Positions 1-8,779 of a stretch of 64,000 bases of DNA are shown here, piece after piece (position 1 is the first letter of the stretch; the number at the start of each line of letters is the position of its first letter). The stretch is from Morchella semilibera. Taxonomy: Eukaryota; Ascomycota; Pezizomycetes; Pezizales; Morchellaceae. Below the pieces are notes generated by a model. The model saw only the letters and a program-made list of their open reading frames with translations. It did no database searches and was not told the origin of the DNA. The translations under genes were made by a program, and so were the position numbers. The stretch spans positions 3,764,580 through 3,828,579 of the forward strand of contig CM018604.1 in assembly GCA_009192285.1 (NCBI GenBank), read 5' to 3'.

Positions 1-2
1 TG

Positions 3-1556
3 GTTGATGGACAGATTAGGGTAAAGAGAAAAACTGGGGAAAGTAGGCTAGTAGTGACGGATTTGGAGGTGCTTGATTTGGTAATCAAGATACATATCAA
101 CCTAGGACATTCGGGAAGGAGGAAGACATTTCAAGAGTTGGATAGGGATTACTACGGCATTACGAGAGTTGAGGTTGAATGGATCCTGAATCATTGCTCA
201 ACCTGTGCGGTTAAGAAAATACAGACTAAGACCGCGCCATTAACACCAATTATTGCATCACGTCTTTTTGAACGTGTACAAGTTGATCTTATCGACATGA
301 CAGCACAACCTGATGGAGAATACAAATACATTCTCCATGCCAAAGATCACTTCAGCAAATACTCCCAAGCTTACCCTCTTGAATCGAAACAAAGCCAAAT
401 GGTGTGTGATGCCTTCGTTACTTGGGTAAGCCATTTGGGGGCGCCACGTATTGTACAATGCGATAACGGAACAGAGTTCAAGGGGGCTTTACTCATCCTT
501 CTACGGGAGTATGGAATTCAACTCATCAATGGACGTGCACGTCATCCACAGAGTCAAGGATTGATTGAGCAGGGTAATGGTGTTCTAAAGGAGAAGATAG
601 GTGCTTGGATGAGGGATAATCAATCGATTCAATGGTCAAAAGCACTACCTGAAGCAATTCTCGCTATGAATACACAGCAACATTCCGTCACGCAGAAAGC
701 TCCATACGAAATTGTCTTTGGTCAAAGACCTTATACACAGAAGATTCTATTTACGGAACGACAATCTGCACTTCTGTTAGAGGAATCGATTCCTGAAGTA
801 TCACAATCGACCACACCAAATACAACCTCCATCGATCCTTTCCTTTTGCAACAAGATTCTCAGATTACTAGCAACATAGGAGTTATTAATCCCAACACCA
901 CCGCCCAGAATGAAATTCCTACAGCGAGCAATTCCCGTGAAAATCTGCATTCTGAAGTTCGAAATTCAAGTTCCAAAGCGAGGGAGAACATGGTACTTAG
1001 AGATGGACGGTCCCGAACCATACCACAGTTCAAAGTTGGTATGTTGGTTACACTCAAAATACCTCGAGCCGATCGATTATCCCCTGGAGTCAAGCGTCTA
1101 ATTTGCAAGATTCTCACATCAAACCATGATAAGAATGGTTCATTCACATTAATGAGTGAACATGGAATAATCAATAGACCTTGTGCAGTAAGAGAACTGG
1201 AATCAATTCCGGATACAGTACAATTCAAACCAGCAAAAGACTCTGGACGTCGATTCGTTACTGTGAGGAAAGCAACAAAATTAACGGAAAACCAAAGAAT
1301 TGGTGACGATATCACCTCCCAATGCACCTGCAAATCAGAATGCCGTACTCAGCGATGTCCGTGCTTTAGGCAGAAATTACTGTGTAGTTTCAAATGCCAT
1401 ACGAATGTTGGAAAGGGTAAACAGAAAGAATGCAATAATATGGATTCGGAATTACTATCATTTTCAGATGATACAGGTGGCAGTGATTTAGAAGACACTA
1501 CTGAGAATTCTGATGAGGAAGAGGGCCCCGGCACCCTCATTGACGGCAAGTACTAA
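3..1556 (+). CDS. KRBA2/Ginger2-type DDE integrase, 5' end outside window
   Basis: The frame is open from the first bases of the window, so the gene starts further left; the GTG at 54 is not a credible start. Numbering from that GTG, a zinc-binding HHCC module is visible (H14, H19, C48, C51). An integrase core follows with D78, D137 in CDNG and E172, 35 residues after D137. The C-terminal half has an SH3-like segment that begins with VGMLVTLKIP. A cysteine-rich CxC segment (about residues 424-450) and an acidic tail follow. This order of integrase core, IP-x-x-DR segment and Cys-rich knot is what I know from KRBA2-like proteins, which derive from Ginger2-type cut-and-paste elements; the core is also related to Ty3/gypsy integrases. 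The visible part looks whole. A separate open stretch at about 1600-1804 ends in a basic KRRK tail; its relation to this gene is unresolved. No terminal repeat could be assigned. Confidence 0.85.
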   Translation, partial: VDGQIRVKRKTGESRLVVTDLEVLDLVIKIHINLGHSGRRKTFQELDRDYYGITRVEVEWILNHCSTCAVKKIQTKTAPLTPIIASRLFERVQVDLIDMTAQPDGEYKYILHAKDHFSKYSQAYPLESKQSQMVCDAFVTWVSHLGAPRIVQCDNGTEFKGALLILLREYGIQLINGRARHPQSQGLIEQGNGVLKEKIGAWMRDNQSIQWSKALPEAILAMNTQQHSVTQKAPYEIVFGQRPYTQKILFTERQSALLLEESIPEVSQSTTPNTTSIDPFLLQQDSQITSNIGVINPNTTAQNEIPTASNSRENLHSEVRNSSSKARENMVLRDGRSRTIPQFKVGMLVTLKIPRADRLSPGVKRLICKILTSNHDKNGSFTLMSEHGIINRPCAVRELESIPDTVQFKPAKDSGRRFVTVRKATKLTENQRIGDDITSQCTCKSECRTQRCPCFRQKLLCSFKCHTNVGKGKQKECNNMDSELLSFSDDTGGSDLEDTTENSDEEEGPGTLIDGKY

Positions 1557-1804
1557 ACCTACTGAATTTTAATATGCTGACACTAATATTCAATTAAGAG
1601 GATGATATTTTGCTTGACTCTATTTTTCTACGATCCAATCCCGTTAATCCTACCAACTCAGAAACCATATTTGTAGCATCGCAACCCTCAACAGTTACCG
1701 CCACTCAAGACAAGGAGCATACGGTGTTTGAAGGAAACTCATGGTCCAAAAAGAGAACAGTATCTAGTAGTACTACCCAACAAGCCTGTAAGAGAAGGAA
1801 ATGA

Positions 1805-2749
1805 GTGCGTGAGTTTGAGGAAGCTAGGATTATCAATGCAGTTGTTGGTAACAATTGACGGGCTCCATATATTTATTTCTTGTTGGGTATTGTCTGTGTT
1901 ACCACCTGTTTATAGATTCACTATATAATGAATAAAGATCTATTCGTTTACTTATCCTAGTATCAGTGATTGGGTTTTACACTTTATATTGCTGAAAGGT
2001 CTACCCGCTGATTGCTCCTTACCCATTCATGAATGGGACAGACTATCCGGTGCTATCCACCTACTGGGCAGCGTTTGTATTTGGGCCAGAGCATAGCCCA
2101 TTTGCATGATTGCAACGTGAGCGTCCGGTTAATTTTGCAAACCCACAATACTTACCCTACCTTTATGATGCGTTTCCGTTTTTATGTTTCGGTCTTCCCT
2201 CCCCCACCCCCCTCTTCCCACAAAAAGGCTCTGCAAGCCAGCGCGGGGGTCCTTCGGTGTGTAAGAGTGTGTCTCTTTGAAGTATGGATCAATGGTAAGG
2301 GTGACATGACGGTGAGCTCCATATCCAGCTTTAGGCCCGAAGAGGCGGGCTCTATTAATTACTGACAAGCCGAATTGAGCTCAAGCCTGGGAAGGTACTT
2401 CCCATTATAATACAGAATCAGAGTTGAGTGACCCACGTAAAGATACAGTCCCTTTTATCTATCATAAGACATATATATTCTATATACTAGGCCGATGATT
2501 GAGTTGTCTATTTTCTAGTTTAAGCTCGAACCAGGATTTGAGTCCGACTCTATCAGAAGGCTCTTGCCCATCACAAATATTACTATTATTTTTACTTTAT
2601 GTCCGGTGGTATATATATGCACATTGAGGCATATGACAACCTAACCTCCTTGCTCCTGCTAATTGAAGCTCAGGGTCAGTTTTCATGAAGCGGAGGGGCT
2701 TGCTGGTGTTAAACCGGAGTTTGTCAGGGGGAGGGGGTGGTAGTCGGGG
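1805..2749. other. gene-free spacer
   Basis: No supported gene. AT-rich stretches include a run of ATATATA words near 2470-2490. The right end of the integrase element probably lies in the first 200 bases, but I could not identify it because the left end is outside the window. Confidence 0.5.
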
Positions 2750-2753
2750 AGCC

Positions 2754-2860
2754 GCACGCGCGCCTGGGTTTTTTTTTCTACATCATTAATTGTATCCAGC
2801 CCGAAGGCACGCGCGCCTGGGTGGAGTGTAGGAGTCTTGTGTGGGAGACCTTTATTTTTA
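2754..2860 (+). repeat. family-A SINE tail, interrupted by a retroposed fragment
   Basis: Positions 2807-2860 match the conserved 3' module of the two family-A copies at 3.8 and 5.8 kb: GCAC, then CTGGGTGG, then AGTCTT, then a T-rich end. The module is split by a 37-base insertion at 2770-2806. The insertion is flanked by a perfect 16-bp direct repeat (GCACGCGCGCCTGGGT at 2754-2769 and 2807-2822), a target-site duplication. No tRNA-like head is recognisable upstream, so this copy is probably 5'-truncated or decayed. Confidence 0.7.
2770..2806 (-). mobile_element. family-B retroposon, 37-base 3' fragment
   Basis: On the minus strand this reads as a short sequence ending in TTAATGATGTAG followed by eight A residues. 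That is the same 3' end seen in the longer family-B copy at 38.9 kb. It is bounded by a perfect 16-bp target-site duplication. Extreme 5' truncation, a poly(A) end and a duplicated target are the hallmarks of LINE-driven retroposition. Confidence 0.75.
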
Positions 2861-3611
2861 GTGTTTCTCCGTGGAAAGGTTTCTGCATGAGTTCACAATG
2901 CGCGTGTGGATCCCAACGATAATACGGTGAGATGATAAGATGTACTTGACGTATCAATATCATTTTCTGGTGGTGCGGTGAGTGGGCTGCGGTGTGATCA
3001 CCTTTATCATTTACTAGGTACTTAACATCAGGTACGTTGGATCAATAGAGTCGCGTATCTAAACTGATAATATCATATTACGTCTCTGGCACGCGGATCG
3101 ACAGTCGTTCCGCTCCGCTTTGCCTTTTCTAGGCCTGAGGACGTACCTAGCCTTTGGACGCACATTCCGCAACATGAGACATCACTCGTTGCTACTATGA
3201 TATATCTACCCGATCACAACTAGCATAGTACAGCCGTGTCTATGACCTTTCGAAGCCCAATATACTACTACAACGAACTCAATATTTAATACCACCAACA
3301 ACCACAAACCAATATTGGGAAGACCTCCAGTGCGGATAAAATAGACCCTGTCCTGTATATCTTTTTCTGGTATTTCCTCTAATTCAGAAGACCGAAGACC
3401 TCTCTAGCATTGCAGCCGCCAAGTGTCTGCGCGTGAAGCCGGTTACAGTTGTACCGGACCCCTCTAAACAACGGGGACAAATACTCAAGTACGGGATGAG
3501 TAAGAGAAAGTACATTGATATATACTTCATACTCTAGCTTCTGGAGGACGTTGAGGTAACCATCTCCTTGTCTGCCAGCTCTTGCCGGGCTTCTCATAAG
3601 ACGGTGTTGGA

Positions 3612-3625
3612 CCCCCCCCCCCCCC
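3612..3625. repeat. poly-C tract, 14 bases
   Basis: An uninterrupted run of 14 C residues, one of nine G/C homopolymers of 10 or more in the window. Confidence 0.9.
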
Positions 3626-3796
3626 ACCACCACTTCCTTCAAGCGGAGGCATGGGATCAGCCGCTCAGCTAGAAGCGGGGCTAGCATTAAGATGAGCCCC
3701 AGAACGCGCGCTAGTATCGATGGTGAACCCTCCTAGCCACCCGCGCGGAATGTATGCCGTCCCTTGTCAAGAACGAAAAACCTACAGATTCTTTCG

Positions 3797-3961
3797 CCAG
3801 GGGTTGCCTGAGTGGTATAGAGTGCAAGCTCTAACCAGTATCACTCAGGTTCAACCCCTGAGAAAGGAGAACACTAACTGTTAGAAAAGCCGCACCCGGG
3901 TGGGGTGCATAAGTCTTTTGTTGCGGGGGTGTCGATCTTTTTTTTCTCCCTCTTTTTTTTT
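3797..3961 (+). mobile_element. family-A tRNA-headed SINE-like element, copy 1
   Basis: The head carries a pol III box A (TGCCTGAGTGG, 3805-3815) and box B (GGTTCAACCCC, 3848-3858) 43 bases apart. The box B region folds as a canonical T-arm: TCAGG, a seven-base loop TTCAACC, then CCTGA. The head is also nearly self-complementary (AGGGGTTG...CCTGAGTG against CACTCAGG...CAACCCCT). After a short body comes a conserved 3' module with the hairpin GCACCC-GGGTG-GGGTGC and TAAGTCTTTTGTTGC, then T-rich runs. A second copy at 5786-6079 has the same boxes at the same spacing and the same 3' module, so this is a repeat family and not a functional tRNA. No target-site duplication was found. Confidence 0.75.
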
Positions 3962-3969
3962 TTGACTCC

Positions 3970-5780
3970 TCTCCCCCCCCCCACAAACTCTACCGCACAA
4001 TGATTGCAAGATTCAGTGCCAGGGGAGTTGGTTTGTTAGTTCCTGCTCCATGAAAAGGTGCTTTTGCAGTAGGTCCCTCTGTACTAGGCTCAGCGGCTGT
4101 ATCTCACGCGAAAATCTTGAGTCAAGAAACGAATACTTTCATACCAGTACAGTGTTCTCAATGATAATATGGGTATTGTGATGCGTGTCGGTAATATTCG
4201 CTAGTGGTATGGTGAGTAAAGTACAGTTTGATGATCCTGAGGTAATAGTAGGTATATAAGATATGGGGTTTATCTGTATGGGTAATACATAGGCATCACA
4301 CCGTAGGAACCTAGCATCTAATTGGATCTTCTTTTGCTTTTTCTGACCTCGATTTATTCACTTCATTACTTAAAAGGAGGAAAGAGAAGGAATTTTTAGA
4401 TTTATGCTCCGGAACACTTCCAAGAGGGGAAGATATTACTCAATTATGACAGCATATGTTATAGCTGGTACGATAAGGATGATACAGGCTAGTAGCTGCC
4501 TCAGCACATAGCAGTGAGTACGATATGGCATGTAAAGCATACCGATACATAAGTACTATTGAGAACCCTGTACCAATATTAAGCTATCGAATCTAGCACT
4601 ACATTGTTCCAGGTACCAGGTTCATCTGCAGAGCTTTTCCTTCCCTACAGTAGATTCCAATGCCGACCTTCTGAGCTTCTCCTTTTAGACTCTTGATACT
4701 TCCTGCATTGGATACCAAATAAATACATAGTAAGGGAACCGTGCTTTCGGGATTACTTGAGTCTGTCTTAGGTGCATCTTGAGTACATGTACTTGCTTGA
4801 CCACCCTAAGGATGGAGGCATAGGAGATTCATGTATATGAGTCTCCAGCATGTACTTAGCTCAAATTTCGTGGTGGTTTTCATGATTTCATCCACACAAA
4901 TATATAGTACATACATAGTACGTATTACAGAATGCCAGGTATAAAGTACATCTATATAGCGCTCCCGCCCGCCCGCCCATCCCCATACCTGCCCCTCTAC
5001 ATGTCTGCATGGTTGCCCGACTTGATGCTCGTTTCAGTACGTTGTACCCGATCCGGTGGGTTTGGTAACGGATTCGCTAGATTCACTGCTTAATTGATGA
5101 TGACCGATTAACCAAAGTATGACTAGATGGCCCGTATTATATTCAATGGAAGCGGAAAAGCGGGGGGTGCAGATGAGTTTTTAGACGAAAGTCTTAGCCT
5201 AGATTCAAGGCAAAGTTATGCGGGGTTTCCTGATGCCTATTTATGTGAACAGTTACATTATCGTCAGAGGCACTGACTGCAAATAGGCATCAAGTAACAT
5301 GGTTATCGCTAGCCGGAGTTCAATCAAGCCTTTCTTTCTTCTCACACGGAGCTCATACTAGGGCCTTGATAAGCCCCCGAGCTCCAGGCAATTGTGATTC
5401 GGATTCTGGTTCAGGAGGCAAAGGGCGCACGCTTCTGCGCGCACTAACCTCTCGTGCGAGTTAAGCAGCAGTGTTGCCTGGACACGTCGTTTCTTAATGT
5501 ATATGGACCCTACAGTTGGCAGAAGCTGGTATCGAAGTAGATGTAATGCAATATACCATGAACATAATTTCTGTGCACATCGAGAGGTTTTGATACATGT
5601 AGCGGGGCAGTTGGGGGGTCGGGATACAAGCATGAGGAAAGAGCAAATGTTGGGGTGTGCTTGTGGAAGGGTGTTAGTTAGTTACTCTCACGGTGGTGCA
5701 CGTGATGTGTGTTGCGTCGCTCTAGGTGGATGCCAAGCTAGCGTGGAAAATGCGGTCAAGGTTCTCTCAATCACACTTAC
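3970..5780. other. gene-free spacer
   Basis: About 1.8 kb without a supported gene. The open frames here are short, lack a good ATG context and have no TATA-plus-leader layout. It contains TACATGTA at 4784-4791 and 5594-5601, the first inside the longer palindrome AGTACATGTACT. Confidence 0.5.
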
Positions 5781-5785
5781 AATCA

Positions 5786-6079
5786 CCGGGGTTGGCTGAG
5801 TGGTATAGAGTTTACTCTCTGATCACCACCACTCAGGTTCAACCCCCCAAGGACTCATAGCCGTAGCTCATGCCCAAGCCCTAGCCCTAGCCCAAGCCCA
5901 TGCCCAAGCCCAAGGACCCGGACCCAAGCCCAAGCCCAAGGACCCAAGCCCAAGGACCCAAGCCCAAGCCCAAGGACCCGGACCCAAGCCCAAGGAGCCC
6001 CCGTAGTTTAGGAAGCAGCACCCGGGTGGGGTGCGTAAGTCTTTTGTTGCACAACAGAAAATGTCGACCTTTTTTTTTT
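5786..6079 (+). mobile_element. family-A tRNA-headed SINE-like element, copy 2, with internal minisatellite
   Basis: Box A (TGGCTGAGTGG, 5793-5803) and box B (GGTTCAACCCC, 5836-5846) are 43 bases apart, exactly as in copy 1. The 3' module at 6014-6079 repeats the GCACCC...GGGTGC hairpin, the TAAGTCTTTTGTTGC word and the T-run. Between head and 3' module lies a minisatellite of CCCAAG and GGACCC words that is absent from copy 1. The T-arm stem is decayed here compared with copy 1. Confidence 0.75.
5869..6000. repeat. CCCAAG/GGACCC minisatellite
   Basis: About 130 bases built from hexamer-like words CCCAAG, CCCTAG and GGACCC in varying order. It makes long open frames of Gly-Leu/Trp-Ala repeats on the minus strand, which I regard as spurious. 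It sits inside the second family-A copy. Confidence 0.85.
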
Positions 6080-6404
6080 CCGTGATGAGCACCCTCCTCT
6101 CTTCTATAATGAGTGGAAACGATACACATCTCACAGCCCCACAGTATGGAGTTGCAATGCCCTTCGCGTCGGCTCTGTCAGTGATAGGGGAAGGATTAGT
6201 GTCTATCGTGGGAATTCCGGTCGTCAAAAGGTCACTCAGTTGTGTCATTGGTGTAGTATACAGAGGTATTGAGATTGTGATTTTTCATTTCGCATTTATC
6301 AGAGTAGGAGAATTCTAAGATAGTCAAAACGCTATGAAAGCCCACCAAACTAGGTACACTTTGAGTATAATCCAAATCCTCTCCATTCCATCCTTCCAGT
6401 CCAA

Positions 6405-6905
6405 TTATCGCTCCCTCAACCAGTTTAACGGCCTACTGATAGTCTGTCTCCTGTTTGGCAACACCCTCGGCCTCGGATCCAACCCCCACCTAAGGTCCGC
6501 TCCTGACCCCATCAACTGATTGTCCAGCTCTTCCCTCATGATGCTGACATGTGCCAGGAGACCGGCTGAACAATCCATCAGGGCCTTGATTGCGGTGCTC
6601 TCCTTCTCCTTATCCGTGGCCTTTGCCAGGAGATGGCGCACGTCCCGTGTTAGCTTCTCGTACTTGCTCCAGATGCCGGTATTGAAATCGCCCACAAGGA
6701 GAGAGGCGGAGAGCCCGCCGTGGGCGAGGCGAAGGTTATATTCATCGGCGCGGCAGCCGAGGCGTACAAGGCGGCTTCCGATGTCGTCGAGGCGTAGTTC
6801 GTGACGGCGCTCGAAGCTGATCCTGCGGTTGTTCAGGGCGTATTTGCTTTCGGCCTCTTGCGCGTAGGTGCGGTAGTTTTCCCAGTTGGTGGGTTCGTCG
6901 GCCAT
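6405..6905 (-). CDS. orphan helical protein, 166 aa
   Basis: Not recognised. The open frame runs further upstream to a TTG, but the first ATG (complement of 6903-6905) opens MADEPTNWENY. It follows a C-rich leader without other ATGs on the minus strand, so I chose it. The product is rich in Arg, Glu, Leu and Ala, with long stretches that predict as amphipathic helices (about residues 10-50 and 70-120) and an Arg/Pro-rich C-terminus. No signal peptide, membrane span or zinc motif. A weak TATA-like word lies about 110 bases upstream. No partner gene is adjacent; the nearest features are the family-A copy and the AACCGGTT array. Cytosolic or nuclear location is inference. Confidence 0.65.
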   Translation of the reverse strand: MADEPTNWENYRTYAQEAESKYALNNRRISFERRHELRLDDIGSRLVRLGCRADEYNLRLAHGGLSASLLVGDFNTGIWSKYEKLTRDVRHLLAKATDKEKESTAIKALMDCSAGLLAHVSIMREELDNQLMGSGADLRWGLDPRPRVLPNRRQTISRPLNWLRER

Positions 6906-7214
6906 GATGGTGTAGAGGGGTGGGTATGTGGTTTGTTTGTAGCTATTGTTAGAAGGCGAGGCTTTTGGAGGCGAGTGTTGTAGATATAGATCTTGATATG
7001 AACTATGGACTTGTATAGTATCCAGACGTGCGTGCAAGAAGCTGTATGCCTCTTGAATGGGAGAGCCTTAGCTTTCAGCTCAGCAATTGCTGGTACAGAC
7101 CACCCCATCTTGATCACGGGAACGCTGGTCCAATCAACTCATAGTACACTGGGCTGGCTATATTGGTTGGAGTCAGTGATTCCAACGGTTGAAACTACAT
7201 GTAGTTGTATTCGG

Positions 7215-7815
7215 AGGTCATACCATACCGAACTAAACTGAATTACATGTCTAACTGAACTGAACTGAACTAAACTGAATATTGGTTCTCTAAACCGGTT
7301 TAAGACGTAGAACCGTTCTTCTGTTTGGTTTGCAGGTTCATAAGCTAGATGTGTTTTCAGAGTCCTTTTCTTGGTTTATTAGGTGCAATTAAGCCGCCCA
7401 AAACCGGTGAAGGGCGGGAAATACGACCTCTATGTTGCTGGATTATCTCCATATATGAAGAAGCTGACGAATCAGCTATCTCTTTATCTCTTTATTCTCT
7501 TTATAGACGTCTCTTTTCTTTATACAGATATTTTCTTTATTTCGATTACTATAAAAGGAAAGACGATATCCGCTTTGGATAATCATCATAGAATCAATCA
7601 ATTCACACAATTCAGCGCAGTCCATATCCTGATATCAAATCATATGTGAGGGGTACCTCCATGATAGAACTGTTTGACAGAACCGTTTAGGAGACCAGTT
7701 TGAAGTGGTTTCTGACTGTGATGAACCGCTCAAACCAAATTAGCTCAAAGACAAAAACTCAACCGAAATATTAACTGAACCGGTTTACCAAAACCGGTTT
7801 GTTTTGTAGAACGGG
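7215..7815. repeat. AACCGGTT-word repeat block
   Basis: Two clusters of diverged AACCGGTTT / GAACCG / TGAACTGAAC words (about 7215-7345 and 7655-7815) bracket an A+T-rich, T-tract-rich 300-base core. The perfect palindrome AAACCGGTTT occurs near 7292, with close relatives near 7783 and 7795. The block could be a decayed foldback or composite element. Word order on the two sides is not a simple inverted repeat, and no target duplication was found. Confidence 0.5.
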
Positions 7816-8424
7816 TGAACCATTGGAAACCCTGACATTGGTGGGGAGCTCGGGGTGGGTGGTAAGCCTCTTCCTTCTTTTGTGGGGTGGTTCGTGTGGT
7901 GATAATGGGCTTAGGTGCTGGTGGGATGGGTACTCTTGCTGCTTGGGCGTGTTGGGTGTCAAAAAGATCGGATTAAAGGTACATAGTGGACCATCAAGAA
8001 CACGCAGGAAGAAACACGGAGGACCGTCTCGGTGTGGATCAATTACTACCTGTACCTACATAGCTGTACCGGGGCTAGAGCTGGACTGACACCAGCGGCA
8101 GTAGTGGCGGCGCGGGGGCGGGGAGGGGTGGTGTGGGTTTATTGTTTGGAGCCTCATGTTGCGGCATTTTTGTACAGTGATGATCCAGTGTTCTTCTTTG
8201 GATTTTTGGGTTGTTGGAGGGGTAGTTTTTTTCTCGCTGGGTTTTGGTCTTGTCACCCTTTTGCTTCGGTTGTACCTAGCTAGAGCCCGTTCTGGGGCAG
8301 TCCCGGTTCGGGGTAATGTCACACAAACAACGAACGCAGCTATACGGCATGGGAGGGGAAAGGGCAAGATTCAGACCGGGAGAATTGAATTTGGCGGAAG
8401 TGATGGTGGAGCGTGGGATGGAGG

Positions 8425-8615
8425 TCGTCTGGTGGATGATGGATGAGGCTTGGGATAATTGCGCACCAGGTCCAAGTTGGCTAGTGGTGAGGAGGACAGA
8501 TGTTTTCTTTCTTTTTTGTTTGTACTTGGGGAGGAGGGTTTCGTGTACTCTGGAGAGAGGGGGTGTATGGCTGCCATAGGCATGCATGTACTTTATGTGT
8601 CAATCCTGAATACCC
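8425..8615 (+). mobile_element. family-B retroposon fragment
   Basis: It aligns in order with the copies at 38.9 and 42.3 kb. The shared landmarks are GGATGAGGCT, then GCGCACCAGG, then GGCTAGTGGTGAGGAG, then a T-rich stretch, then TTGGGGAGG, and finally a GCCATAGGCATGCATGTA-type 3' end. No tail or target duplication is evident, so it looks old. It accounts for several long open frames here on both strands, which I left out as genes. Confidence 0.6.
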
Positions 8616-8714
8616 TACGAGGGGAGATGCAGGCCCTGATTACATGTACCTTGGTATTTACTTGGTGCCGTTGGACAAGTGCTAAGGCCTTGGAACGTTT
8701 CGGCAGGCTTGTTT

Positions 8715-8775
8715 GGTGGGTTTGGTTGTAGGCTGTTTTGCTTGGTTTGGTTTGGTTTGGTTTGTTTTGCTGGGA
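8715..8775. repeat. TTTGG pentamer simple repeat
   Basis: A short tandem array of TTTGG units with flanking imperfect copies. Confidence 0.8.
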
Positions 8776-8779
8776 ATAG

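Noticed and set aside
3805-3866. tRNA gene
   Set aside because: Box A, box B and a good T-arm are present, but there is no matching acceptor stem or anticodon arm. A second copy with the same 3' module shows it is a repeat-family head.
5868-6248. Long minus-strand frames of Gly-Leu and Trp-Ala repeats
   Set aside because: They are products of the CCCAAG/GGACCC minisatellite, with no promoter or conserved start.
7349-7640. Solo LTR inside the AACCGGTT block
   Set aside because: The T-rich core and its end resemble fungal LTR sequence, but there is no target duplication, no partner copy and no internal region.
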